Shown here one piece after another: positions 21,801 to 31,131 of a stretch of 64,000 bases of DNA; position 1 is the stretch's first letter, and each line of letters starts with the position of its first letter. The position numbers and the translations under genes are program-made. The notes beneath the pieces are model-generated. The model did no database searches and was not told where the DNA came from. It was given only the letters and a program-made list of their open reading frames with translations. Source of the DNA: Dendrolimus kikuchii (taxonomy: Eukaryota > Arthropoda > Insecta > Lepidoptera > Lasiocampidae). The DNA lies in assembly GCA_019925095.2 (NCBI GenBank), contig CM034390.1, positions 3,893,501 to 3,957,500 on the forward strand, written 5' to 3'.

Positions 21801-23382
21801 AATTCCATCTACCAGTTCATGCCCTGACTTACCTGTTGACGACTACCCCACTTTCCTGAAAGCTATGGCAGATAAAAACAATTCCTTTAATACAAATATC
21901 GAAGAACATAACGAGAGTCTAATGAAGTCTTCCACAAAAATTACACTGGTCCCTACATCTATGGACTTAGATGAATCTAATCCCTATATCCAAGAGATTC
22001 TAAGTGATCCCGAAACGCTCTCCAACGTTTATAACGCCGAAAAAGAACTTTTCTCTTTCCGAAGGATTGAATACAATAATAAAATCTATTACTTACTTTT
22101 CATGAAAGTACATCATTTCGACGAATCATCGTATCCTGAAATCTTCCAAACGCTGAAAACAATTCGAAACGAATTGATAGTCTTTGAAGATATAAATGAA
22201 ATAAGTATATCCGACCTGAAAAATCCGTTTGAAAAGCACTCCTTTGTGAAAATCTATAATATATTAACATACCTTTTCCATGACACACGTATTAAAATCA
22301 AAATATATCATAATAATATTATATATCCAGCCCCTACGGAAATTAAGAAGATCCTTGTCGATAACCACGATATTCCTATAGCAGGCCATTTGGGGTCTGT
22401 CAGAATGTATAATAGAATAAAACAAACATACTACTGGAAAGGGATGCGTAGTGATATAGAATCATATGTGAAACAATGTAAATCTTGCCAAGAGAACAAA
22501 GCCCTTAGGAAAATAAATCGCGCTCCAATGCAAATTACCAGTACTTCAACAGAACCCTCTCAAAGAATATCCCTCGATATTGTAGGTCCACTCCCTGAAG
22601 CTGGACCTGCAAAACTAAAATATATATTGACAATCCAAGATGATCTCACCAAATTCTCTTCCGCATACCCAATCCGCAGTACTACTGCCGAAGAAACAAG
22701 CGAATGCTTGCTCCATTATATATCAATCTTTGGTATCCCCAAAATGATCCTTACAGACCAGGGCCCCAACTTTACGTCAGACCTTTTTAAGAAAACATGC
22801 GAATTCTTAAAAATCAAGAACCTTTGGTCCTCTCCATACCATCCACAAACCCAAGGCGCTCTCGAGAGGAGTCACTCAACCTTGAAGGAATATTTAAAAT
22901 CCTATATTAACGAGGAACAAACAAATTGGCCTCGTTATGTATATACAGCCATGCTTGCTTATAATACCTCTGTCCATTCCACAACCCATTTTACTCCTTA
23001 CGAGTTGATGTTTGGAAATAAACCATTCATTCCAAATTCCATCTATAACGAGTCTCCAGGAGCGACATACCCCGACTACGTCCGTATGCTCCAAAATAGA
23101 TTAAAATATTCCCGTGAAAAAGCTCTAGATTTTATAAGAAAATCCAAAGAATCATCCAAAACATATTACGACACACATACTCGCTCAGTCAAATATAAAA
23201 TCGGCGATTATGTGTACCTGAAAAACCACCTTAGATTACGTAAGGCATTATCGCCTATTTGGAAAGGACCTTACAAGGTGATTAAAATAAACGGTAATAA
23301 TACTCTTACCTTGCTTATTAACCGGCGTCATGTTACTCACCATTATGACCAGGTGAAACCAGCTGAAGTTGGAAACCTGTGA
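18778..23382 (+). CDS. pol: Pol polyprotein (PR-RT-RNaseH-IN), by -1 frameshift
   Basis: About 1534 codons open from the slippery site; the first AUG in frame is only at 19654, inside protease, so it is made as a Gag-Pol fusion. Order: 18-residue repeats (18874-19131), aspartic protease LVDSGSA (near 19375), reverse transcriptase with YLDD at 20611-20622, RNase H (TCDASNHAIS, then TDHKPL), a long variable acidic spacer (21430-21970), and integrase. The integrase has a zinc-binding HHCC region ending KQCKSCQ, catalytic Asp, Asp and Glu codons at 22576, 22756 and 22864 (D,D-35-E), and a C-terminal GPY-type motif WKGPYKV. All key catalytic residues are present, so the enzyme could be active. Confidence 0.93.
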   Translation, partial: RISVSPRCRTRRVQEADTISNPCQRPYLDTFRSNRQGNQPQTDGPNLILESNRQGKQPQTDGPYSAIKSNRQGNQPQTDGPYLILESNRQGKQPQTDGPYSSTKSNRQGNQPRTDGPIPEVSSFPQSASETKETKLKSYNIKPNLRKDHSPVAVNKNPRVIPSHNITDNKVYEINLDTSKKLLPHVLLDSAASDIPLSLLVDSGSAICLIKESSIHKNQKLTKEPIKLKGIDPGDEPTLTEGHFQLKLKLNKSKSASFKFHVIKNINLPYDGIIGTDFLTAFGCKIDYTHDTLKIENMEIKLLFSDPFYVIPPRSEAVIECSIRNTNLKEGIIIDQHVSKDILISNCIVKIKDNNRVNLTIANISESSISINPNLNLKVEPLHPIAFCTNANPRETTHRTDEVINSLRIDHLNQEESNALIEVCSQYSDIFHLANDLLSHTSALAHEIKTSSDVPIHTKSYRFPECHKKEVETQIDKMLNQGIIEPSSSPWSSPIWIVPKKADSQGQRKWRIVIDYRKLNDITIGEIYPIPQISEILDQLGNSKYFSTLDLTSGFHQILISPEDAPKTAFSVPQGHYQFNRMPFGLKNAPSTFQKLMNTCLSGLQGTRCFVYLDDIVIYSADLNSHINNLKAVFNRLRSFNLKLQPEKCEFLRKEVAYLGHIIGEDGVKPNPDKIKAVTNYPIPQSPKDIKSFLGLVSYYRRFIPDFAKLAKPLTSLLKKDVLFIWQNEQQLAFESLKNKLVTAPILAYPDFTQPFILTCDASNHAISAILSQGAVGQDRPIAYASRTLNKAESNYTVTEKECLAIIFGTKIFRPYLYGHRFKILTDHKPLQWLFSCKDPGSRLVRWRLKLEEFEYEIQYKKGKINSNADALSRFPVNPIQPGNPDSNLAVDGDLMDLLISPPSFNPDEIITTSPHTLDQNDDLMSLSDIIENYRGEPGNEVVDLPEQVLEPLLLPNDQLDANRIDLPEHTSELPISPNTASNVDRPNLPECVPSSQSIPDVHTDIDPIPSTSSCPDLPVDDYPTFLKAMADKNNSFNTNIEEHNESLMKSSTKITLVPTSMDLDESNPYIQEILSDPETLSNVYNAEKELFSFRRIEYNNKIYYLLFMKVHHFDESSYPEIFQTLKTIRNELIVFEDINEISISDLKNPFEKHSFVKIYNILTYLFHDTRIKIKIYHNNIIYPAPTEIKKILVDNHDIPIAGHLGSVRMYNRIKQTYYWKGMRSDIESYVKQCKSCQENKALRKINRAPMQITSTSTEPSQRISLDIVGPLPEAGPAKLKYILTIQDDLTKFSSAYPIRSTTAEETSECLLHYISIFGIPKMILTDQGPNFTSDLFKKTCEFLKIKNLWSSPYHPQTQGALERSHSTLKEYLKSYINEEQTNWPRYVYTAMLAYNTSVHSTTHFTPYELMFGNKPFIPNSIYNESPGATYPDYVRMLQNRLKYSREKALDFIRKSKESSKTYYDTHTRSVKYKIGDYVYLKNHLRLRKALSPIWKGPYKVIKINGNNTLTLLINRRHVTHHYDQVKPAEVGNL
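18874..19131 (+). repeat. five 54-bp in-frame repeats between gag and protease
   Basis: Units begin at 18874, 18928, 18982, 19036 and 19090: exactly 54 bp or 18 codons. The pol-frame core is SNRQGNQPQTDGP with a variable linker. Units 1, 3, 5 read GGTAACCAG and units 2, 4 GGTAAACAG, so the array also has a 108-bp period, pointing to growth by duplication of a dimer. Confidence 0.9.
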
Positions 23383-23523
23383 AGAAAACCTACTAATTAT
23401 TAAAATAAAAACAGAAACTCTTAGAAATAGAAAATCTAGACCAGAAAAATAATATATATAACTTACACAGATATAGATATAGGTTAGTAATAGAATTATA
23501 TTATATTATAATAGTTAGGTTAG

Positions 23524-25422
23524 ATATTACAAAATAGAATACTTACGTTAGTTAGACTTACATTAATTATTATTTGCAGCGCAACTCGGGTCCAATCCGA
23601 TCAAGACTACATCCAATCAATTACTTCAAGTCCAGGCCTCTACTATGATTACTTAGGAAAACTTAAAATTAAAAATGTTCAGTTAAATATCCTAATACCG
23701 GTAGATATTTCACACTTTACCTCCCATATACAGAACATTGAAAATGCTTTTGAGATCACAGGAAAATTGTGTAGTCAAACCAGAATCATGGAAGTCGACA
23801 CAGAATGCCGTAATATGTTACAACCTCTAAAAGCACGTTATCAAGATATGAATAAAGAATTTTCCTCCATCTCACACTTAATAGATAACCGCATAAAACG
23901 CAGTGCCTGGATAGGAGGGATAGGTACAATTCTGAAACAAGTTTTCGGCACCTTAGACGAAAACGATGCTCTCAAATACGATGAAGCGATAACAGCATTA
24001 CAAAATAACGAAAAACAGTTGATTTCGCTCATGAAGGAAAATATACTGGTTACCACATCTGTAATAGAACGTTATAATGAAACTTTACAAAAAATAAAAG
24101 ATAATGAAATTTATCTCAGTAACGCTATTAACAACCTCTCTGTCAGTGTTAAAAACATCACCGAATTAACAAATGGATTACAAATATTAGTAAAAGTTAA
24201 TGAAATCCTAACCACCTTAGAAGCATCGATACTTACGTTATCATTTCAATTAGAAGACATTACCAACGCAATATTATTTAGTAGTCAGAATATCCTGCAT
24301 CCTGCCATTATAACCCCAAACCAATTATACAGAGAGCTTGCTAATAACCATCGTCATTTGCCCGGTGACCTCGAGTTGCCCGTAGTTTTAGATTTAAGTA
24401 ATATGCACCTTATTCTAAGTATTTCAAAACTAGTATGTTATTATTTAAATAATAAAATCATGTTTGTTGTGCAAGTACCGTTAGTAAGCACCAAGGAATA
24501 CATGCTATTCCACAACATCGCTCTGCCTACTCCGCATAACCCTGAACAACCGAACTCATTTAGTTTGATACTTCCAACTAATAAATATATAGCAATGACC
24601 AAAGACAAGGCACAGTATTGTATCTTTAATGACCTCGGAAACTGCAAGAATGTAAGTCCGGGTAACTTCATTTGTAATGTAGAAACGGTCTATTCCACGG
24701 ACGCTAAACAGTGCTGTGAGAGTGAATTACTAGCAAAGGTAATTAGTGAAAAACCACCGCAGTGTGAAACGAAAACAGTGTTCGGGAAAATAGATATTTG
24801 GAAATCAATCTCTAACAATAAATGGATTTATATACAATCAGAATCGACCAAACTTTCGATTGATTGTTCCAATTCCAAATTGTACGAAACTGTAATAATT
24901 GGAACAGGTATCATTAATATCCCCGAAAATTGTGTTGGTTATTGTAAAAGTACAACACTTATACCCAATTCTAATATCTTAAATATAACTTCACCTGTCA
25001 ATAGCTTTCCAGAATTTAACCTTATTGATGATACTTGTTGCGACCATGTAAAACTAAATGAAATAGATAATGTGTCTCCTGTCAAGTTACATGATGTAGA
25101 TTTGGACGATTTTAATAAGAAAAGCAAAATGCTTTTGGAAAACATGTTAAGTGATCTAAATTCCATAAAAGAAAACCCGCACATTGTAAGATATGGGACA
25201 CACTATTCTATCCTAACGATTTTACTTTTCATTTGTATGCTTTGTTATTTTAGTTATGTCTTATATTATAAAATTTGTAAACCTAGAGGCAACCGACCAC
25301 AACCATCCAGATTTAAATTAAAATTACTTTCTCCGCAGAATTCGGATTCAAAAGATTCTTCCGATAAAGATTCTGATATAGAAATAGTCACCCCTAAGGC
25401 TCCGACTAGAGTAAAAGTTTAA
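23524..25422 (+). CDS. env: Env-like fusion glycoprotein of errantivirus
   Basis: Open from 23524, after the stop at 23521, to 25422; the first AUG is at 23767. Upstream of that AUG the frame codes a hydrophobic signal-like stretch (LTLIIICSA) and apparently mature protein, so translation must begin on an exon joined by splicing. Acceptor candidates are the AGs ending at 23523 and 23579. A furin-type site RIKR followed by SAWIGGIG (codons 42-52 from the AUG) matches the cleavage site and fusion-peptide start of insect errantivirus and baculovirus F-type envelopes. A coiled-coil-like region follows, then a Cys-rich ectodomain, a transmembrane segment (about codons 478-500) and a short charged tail. 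No internal stop. Confidence 0.85.
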   Translation: MLQNRILTLVRLTLIIICSATRVQSDQDYIQSITSSPGLYYDYLGKLKIKNVQLNILIPVDISHFTSHIQNIENAFEITGKLCSQTRIMEVDTECRNMLQPLKARYQDMNKEFSSISHLIDNRIKRSAWIGGIGTILKQVFGTLDENDALKYDEAITALQNNEKQLISLMKENILVTTSVIERYNETLQKIKDNEIYLSNAINNLSVSVKNITELTNGLQILVKVNEILTTLEASILTLSFQLEDITNAILFSSQNILHPAIITPNQLYRELANNHRHLPGDLELPVVLDLSNMHLILSISKLVCYYLNNKIMFVVQVPLVSTKEYMLFHNIALPTPHNPEQPNSFSLILPTNKYIAMTKDKAQYCIFNDLGNCKNVSPGNFICNVETVYSTDAKQCCESELLAKVISEKPPQCETKTVFGKIDIWKSISNNKWIYIQSESTKLSIDCSNSKLYETVIIGTGIINIPENCVGYCKSTTLIPNSNILNITSPVNSFPEFNLIDDTCCDHVKLNEIDNVSPVKLHDVDLDDFNKKSKMLLENMLSDLNSIKENPHIVRYGTHYSILTILLFICMLCYFSYVLYYKICKPRGNRPQPSRFKLKLLSPQNSDSKDSSDKDSDIEIVTPKAPTRVKV

Positions 25423-25459
25423 TCACAGAGACTTTGAAACATCCCCAAAGTCTCTTCTT

Positions 25460-25470
25460 AAAGGGGGAGG
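25460..25470 (+). promoter_or_regulatory. polypurine tract of retroelement
   Basis: AAAGGGGGAGG immediately precedes TGTTATACCC, the first bases of the 3' LTR. It primes plus-strand DNA synthesis in retroelements. Confidence 0.85.
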
Positions 25471-25671
25471 TGTTATACCCATGTACTGCAAGGGTTAATG
25501 CTTACCTGCAAGACTGCCGAGATACCTCAGCAGCCTTACTTATCATATACCCTGTTCTCAATGCGTTTAGCTCAGTCTGTCGTTAATTTCTATTGTGAGC
25601 GGTTGCTTCTCTAAAAATAATTACTTATAGTGTTTAATTAAAATATTCCTTTTTTAAAAAGGGTAAATTTA
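25471..25671 (+). repeat. 3' LTR of the errantivirus-like element, end truncated
   Basis: Starts TGTTATACCC and matches the 5' LTR through GGGTAAATTTA at 25671. The 5' LTR then has TTTCCCTTATAACA; here the sequence changes to ATCCGTATC, so the last 14 bp of U5 are missing at the host junction. Confidence 0.85.
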
Positions 25672-25980
25672 ATCCGTATCTTGCAGAAATTGTCTTTTAA
25701 AAATATCACCACTCATCCTCGTTTTCGAAGGCATATAGGACACAAAATATTTTCGGATCTCCACTTTGCTCCTACTTTTTGGAATTACAGTCTATGTTCC
25801 ATTCTTGTTTTCGGAATATTCAATATCGGCCCATAAACATTCCGCTACTAGACATAGATCTCTTTGAATGTGTGTCATACCTGCCATGCTGTCAAAGGTG
25901 CATTGACGGGTTTCATAGATCGGTAATCGGTAAGATCGGCAAATTTTCTTACTTATTTACTTATTTTCGTATGGTAATAT
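25672..25980. other. flank of retroelement, possible decayed coding fragment
   Basis: Expected to continue the TRIM exon but does not. The minus strand carries one frame with a single stop: MTHIQRDLCLVAECLWADIE, then after a TAG, VEIRKYFVSYMPSKTRMSG. I do not recognise it. It may be a transposon or displaced gene fragment. Confidence 0.3.
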
Positions 25981-26599
25981 TGTGGCGACCGAGGTAAGAA
26001 CTTTCTGGCAGCGTAAGCCGGTCTCAAGATTTTTAGAAAAACGTAGAAGATTCTGGAAGGAAAAGACAAGGACAGAAACATTTATGATGATGAACAAAAG
26101 AATAACGAAATGAATATCGAAATTCTATAATAGAAGGTTCAGTAAGGAAAAGAGAGATAGACAGATGTTTAGAAAGGGATAGACAGAAAGTAAAGGAATA
26201 ACGAAAAGAAGATCGAAATTAGGGGTTCCACAATATTCTTACGAGTATATAAGCAGCGTAAAGCGCACCTACCGGGGAGTTCAGTTGAAGGCAGCGAAGC
26301 GACAAGTGCGATACGAGAGAGTTGGAAGAGAAGTGACGAGTTTAGTGAAAAATTTAGTGGGCAGTCGAATGAAGGAGGAGTTTAGCATAGTCTCGGAAGG
26401 AGATCCAGTAGCGAGCTACACGCGGTAAATTCGGAGGTGAGCACTGCAGCAGCAGGAGGTAGTCTACGCAATATCGGCGACGGTATTTTGAGTGAGACAT
26501 CTTATCGTCGGGACAGTGCGTCGTTAGTTGTGCGTGTAGACAGAAAACTGGTGTTCCTTCCAATCCCAAGTGCGTACCCCCGCTCGCATATATGTAACA
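25981..26599 (+). mobile_element. solo LTR, TGTGGCGACC family
   Basis: Starts TGTGGCGACCGAG and ends CCCGCTCGCATATATGTAACA (TG...CA ends). A shorter relative lies at 49563-50073, sharing GGCAGCGTAAGCCGGTCTCA and CATCTTATCGTCGGGACA. No internal region is attached. Target duplication not obvious. Confidence 0.7.
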
Positions 26600-26817
26600 A
26601 TTAATGCGCTCTTTGACTTCTTTTACTTGTGCAAGATGAGTCATAAGTGTAAGGCTGTGAAGTTTTGTAAGACGATAAAAAATATGTCAATTCGTTTGAT
26701 TGTTCGGTCCTCCATTACGTGTTCTCATTAGACGGTTCTCGTTCCAATATTTTTCATCAATGACATTATTTAGTTTACTTAAATCTAATTTGAATTAATG
26801 AATACGAATCTACACAG

Positions 26818-26994
26818 GTGATTTGCCGCGATTGCTGTGTGATATCTCACGGAGGGCACGCTCTGGCCAATGCGTCGCGCGCTGCTGCTGAACGTGCCCG
26901 AATATTGCGCGACGCTTGTGATCGAGCAAAGCACGTGCCCGAAAATGTCGAAAGGGCGACCAGAACTCTCCATGTTTGCGCTTATGAAGTTGAT
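26818..26994 (+). CDS. TRIM45: TRIM45-like exon, B-box zinc half and start of helical region
   Basis: Acceptor TCTACACAG, phase 0. Reads VICRDCCVISHGGHALANAS: the CxxC and HxxH-type end of a B-box2 zinc finger. It then continues RAAAERARILRDACDRAKHV, a helical, charged stretch as at the start of a TRIM coiled coil. Ends YEVD at GTAAGT. The first B-box ligands should lie in a preceding exon that was not found between 16934 and 26817. Confidence 0.85.
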
Positions 26995-27029
26995 GTAAGT
27001 TAAGTTAACATCCGAATTAACTTGTTTTA

Positions 27030-27400
27030 TTTGTTAGAAGGAAGAAATTCTTTATGCACACCCTGTTTCTCCGGGGACAGCTTCTGTGGTAGTGTGAAAC
27101 TCGCACCATCTGTCAGATACCCACTAACATCACCTTGTTGTTCCTTTTATCACTCTACGCCAGGCAATCGCCAGGGGCTATGCTTAATGGTATGCTATGC
27201 CAGTGAATGTGGCAGGAGTTCCGGTTTTTCCATAGCCCTGGTATAAGACGAAGGAAGGATATCGAGGAGTTTTAGTGGGTATCCCTAACTTAGGTGGCAA
27301 TAGTACTTCTTCAGGGATGTTAGTGCCATGTAATCCTATACGTCCCTGCCGCATTTCCCCTGCGGCGGTTAATCTTCAATCGGATTTCGTCTCGCTAAAA
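27030..27400. repeat. unidentified retroposon-like segment
   Basis: GC-richer block with CGCCAGGCAATCGCCAGGGG and a terminal GCTAAAAAAAGGG. No protein recognised; A-run end suggests a retroposon. Confidence 0.35.
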
Positions 27401-27639
27401 AAAGGGTTGTGCAATAACAGCTAAACTAGTGCCATGACTCTGGTAGATATTTAAGGGCTCTCTAGCAGGCCCTTTTCATATTTCCAAGGCGGATTACTAA
27501 GAAACCATACAAAGAAAATTGATTAAAAATAATGCATCAGGTTCTCTTTGGGTATACACACGCTATCTATTGTAGGAACATACTTACCCGTGCGCAGAAG
27601 GTTTGTCGATAGCCTCATGTTGTCACACGTCGATGGTCA

Positions 27640-27877
27640 GTAGGGTTGACAAAAAAAGATTACATTGTTAATGTCACATTTTTGCGATTGGAACATTTGT
27701 ATCTGGAACAGTAAAATGTTCCGGATCACTGATATGTTTCATTTGGAACATTTAGAACATTGAGTCAAAGATATAAAATCATGGTTGTCTTGTTATGGTA
27801 CGTCGCGGACTGAGGCTGAGAAACGGGCTGCGGTTTCATTTGATACATCGTGTCAAACTTGTCAAAGATAAAAATAC

Positions 27878-27922
<45 letters not shown>

Positions 27923-28260
27923 GTGTCGCAGGCATATTGAGGCAGACGGTGTTAAGGTTGAAACAAAGATGAATATTCATAGTAATATTTGAAAAAATTA
28001 CAAATTGTGAGATCATTAATAAATTATAATTTGCTTATATTTTATTGTTTTCCTGCTCTCTCGCTACGCTTGTTGCTCTGTGATTCATTATGCTCTGGTC
28101 GGTCTCTCTCACACGTAAGCGACATGATCGCGCTGAACAGAGAGTCAGAGAGATCGCGATGTTCCAGATCCAAATGATGCATTTGAAACATTATTGATGT
28201 TCCAATCTTTTGGAACACCTAAATGTTTCGGATCAGTGAGTCGGTTCAGTAAAGAGTTAC
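27640..28260. repeat. region with repeated TGGAACATTT motifs and TA microsatellite
   Basis: TGGAACATTT-like words recur near 27689, 27740, 28180 and 28208 in both orientations, around a perfect TA dinucleotide tract at about 27880-27919. GTTCCGGATCACTGATATG on the left and CGGATCAGTGAGTCGG on the right hint at a foldback element. Confidence 0.4.
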
Positions 28261-28454
28261 ACACGCCTAGTTCGGGGTCTGGAGACGCGTCCCAATTTGC
28301 GCCTGATTGGGACACTAAATTTCTTTATTTTCATGTATCTCGGGCTTATTTTTTTTTAATAAGTGCAAAAATATGTAACACTATTAATTTTCGAAGAATT
28401 AATATAGTTGTAACAATATGACAGAGACATACTAAGAAATAGTAGATTGTTACA

Positions 28455-29257
28455 CAAGAGGTGAAAGTGACCTATTTAGGCATGAAATGGTTTAGCGCAC
28501 AAGCTTAACGAGTGTGCTGCTAGTTTGTGTGCCTAAATAGGCCTTTCACCCGATTAACACTCTGCTTTTCATTTCGAATATGAGGAAAGTAAATAAAAAT
28601 TGATTACTTAAAGAAACAACTGCTTCTCTAATGAAACCAGGCGTTACATCCATATCTAAATCTGATGAACTCATTTAATATGTCACATATGAAATATCAA
28701 GTAAATTTATTTTTCTGTAGCATTCTACCAGCCAGTATTTTTTTGTCACTGATGATACTGAATATTTAGCTCAAATTTATGTAAATTACATAATAATTTA
28801 GTAAAAATTAATTTATTAGTACAAAATGATGTTACAATTTTTTTGATAGTTTTTTATTACAATTGATGCCGCGATTTAACAGTGACTGTAAAAAAAGTTG
28901 GGACATGAGTCGCATGTATTATTTATGGTTTGCAGTTTTTAAATTTTTTGACAGTAGTGAAAATCGATTCGAAAAGTATTGTTCTCATCCCTGTAATCAG
29001 GCAACTTCAAACGTACTTTCAGAATATGAGAAATTTAAAATATCACCGCCGTCGTAACGACATACTAATAGTTGTTAATGATAGTGTAGTGACTAGTGAG
29101 GTAAGTTGGTTATTACAAATGGGTAGTCGAATGTAAGCCCGAGACGACGTGACGTTGAGGGCTTACTATAGTCACTTGTTTATAAAAACAAAAAAACTGC
29201 GCGTGTGTCATTTTTAACACATTTTCGAGAAAACAGTACAATATGTAATGAAACATA
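28455..29257. mobile_element. element family H, left part
   Basis: Shares long stretches with 34080-34870 (ATGAGGAAAGTAAATAAAAA, ACCAGCCAGTATTTTTTTGT, AAAGTTGGGACATGA) and with 57465-57540. It is interrupted at 29258 by a solo LTR and resumes at 31132. A foldback GGTGAAAGTGACCTATTTAGG / CCTAAATAGGCCTTTCACC lies at 28459-28550. Confidence 0.5.
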
Positions 29258-29258
29258 T

Positions 29259-31131
29259 TGTTACGAGTACGCAGGACTCGAATTAAAAATGCCGTTGGAA
29301 TTACTATAGAATTTATTAGAACTATACAAACACGTATAACACAAGTATAAATATAACCGGACGCAATAAGGGCTGCTACTTAAGAATCTAATACACAAAT
29401 GTTAAGTTGTGGATGGGCGTAGTGAATAGCGGGGAGGTATACTTACCCCTACGACAACCCCTAAGGTCCGGAGGTTTTACATTTTTTTTAGTTTATAAAC
29501 ATAACCTCACTTATTTTTGTTGTAAAATTGTGCCACTTTTGATAATAACAAACCGTGATTTGAGTTTATGAATGTACTCATGAATTGTTTATGAATGTAC
29601 TCATGAATTACATATAACCACTAGAACTTTTTGTAATACTAAAACTGTTTTTAATGTAGAAATAAAGTTTCAAATTTAATTGACGCATAAATACAAATTC
29701 ATGCTAGACATATATAATCGATTGATTAAAAAGTGACAGTTTTTAGTTTCACTTTTGTTTTTAATGGCTTGGCTAACAAGGTGTGATTATAAAAATAAAT
29801 TAATCAATATGTCATTAATACTTATCGATTTGTAATTAAGAAATTCGAAATCTTGTAGCTCAAGACTTAGAATTAATTAATATATTGTTTTATATAATTT
29901 TCGGAAATCGATAAATTTGTATGAAAAAAAAAATTATAAATATTTTTGTTTGCCGCCTTTATTGCCCCCTTTTATTGCCGCCATTTTATTCCTTTTCTCT
30001 AGTAGTTGAGTGAATGTGCTTTCTTCTGTTAATTTTTGATTTTACGACGACTTGTGCTGTGTTTTATAATAATTTCGATTTACTATTTATTTTATACACA
30101 AACAGTCGGTTATGTTAGGTGATATTCAGACCAAAGCGCACAAGCCGAGCGAGCGAAGCGAGCATGCCGCGGTAGCGGCCGGCGAGTGCCAGAACCGACT
30201 GTAACCATTTACAATTTTTTTTGTAGACACAGACAGTTAGGACGCCTTGAAATTCTCATATGAAACATTTGTTTTATTTATCTTATTTTATTTTAGTGGA
30301 CGACTAGCAAGTTGGCTTTTAATATGACAATGAATCAATATATTAATGATATCAATTTTATTATTAAATACACTGTTGAATTTTTTTTAAATATTGGTTA
30401 AATATAAATTAATGCGATTACGTAAAAAAAAATATCGTCTTAGTGTATATAAATGTGCTCTATTGTGTTTTTTCTTCATTTTTATCCAATTAAGTTGGTT
30501 TTTGGGTTATTTTGGCTCTTTTTATGTTGATTACTGGCTTTTTTTTGAACTTTGAAAGGATGTTTCAATTTCGGACCTATAATAGAAGTGCAACATTAGC
30601 GAAAAAATCAGTGAAAATAAGTGAGGTTATGTTTATTAAAAAAAAATATTTCAAGATCTCCGGACCTTAGGGGTTGTAGTAAAGGTAAGTATGCCTCCCC
30701 CCCCCACTTCACCACCCCACTACTTAAAATTCCTGTATAAAGAAGCTATAGATTTACCGCAATAAGTCCAAATGTAATGCACAATTCAATAACGCGCAAA
30801 GTTCGTCACTAAAATGTACATACGTCTTGCCTCGCTTGTGTTATCCCTTTGACTGCCTCCTCTCTCCATCCTGCCGTCGTTTTTATAGTTCACAAATAAA
30901 AGTATGCCCGCCCGTATCGTAGACTTAATTTCCTAAAAATCGTAATCCACACACCTGACTAATTATTCCTGCAAACGGCTATAAACGAGTACAATAGGCT
31001 GTTCTCCACAATAACCAATAAATAAGTAAACAAAACAAGACAATCATAAAGGTATTACAATTGGTTCAAATGCCGACAGGTAATAGCGTGCTTCGTGTAA
31101 TTTGTCTTTGTCGGGGGGCTAAGTTGTAACA
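29259..31131 (+). mobile_element. solo LTR with nested TIR element
   Basis: Starts TGTTACGAGTACG and ends GGCTAAGTTGTAACA, flanked on both sides by ATAT (29255-29258 and 31132-31135), a 4-bp target duplication as for Ty3/gypsy elements. It is split by the nested element 29371-30757; without it the LTR is about 480 bp. A related fragment lies at 13938-14300. Confidence 0.75.
29371..30757. mobile_element. long-TIR element with 9-bp target duplication
   Basis: CGCAATAAG is repeated exactly at 29362-29370 and 30758-30766. Inside, long inverted arms run from about 29430 to 29520 and 30605 to 30715 (shared AACCCCTAAGGTCCGGAG and AAACATAACCTCACTTA). A 9-bp duplication and long arms suggest a Mutator-like MITE. 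The centre (30105-30210) holds AGTCGGTT...AACCGACT around a CpG-rich core GAGCGAGCGAAGCGAGC. Confidence 0.65.

Larger units (their letters stand above)
16934..25671 (+). mobile_element. errantivirus-like Ty3/gypsy element with gag, pol, env
   Basis: About 8.7 kb. Order: LTR, tRNA-Leu-type primer site, leader, gag, -1 frameshift signal, pol (PR-RT-RNaseH-IN), env, polypurine tract, LTR. The 197 bp present in both LTRs read identical by eye, so insertion is recent. All three frames are open. An envelope gene with furin site and transmembrane segment places it with insect errantiviruses (gypsy, TED relatives). Outer LTR edges are incomplete: TGTT is missing on the left and the last 14 bp on the right, and no target duplication is seen. 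It splits a TRIM45-like exon. Confidence 0.9.

Noticed and set aside
25672..25980. plus-strand YLPCCQRCIDGF as the missing RING or B-box
   Set aside because: Cys spacing does not fit a RING or B-box end and there is no fitting splice phase.
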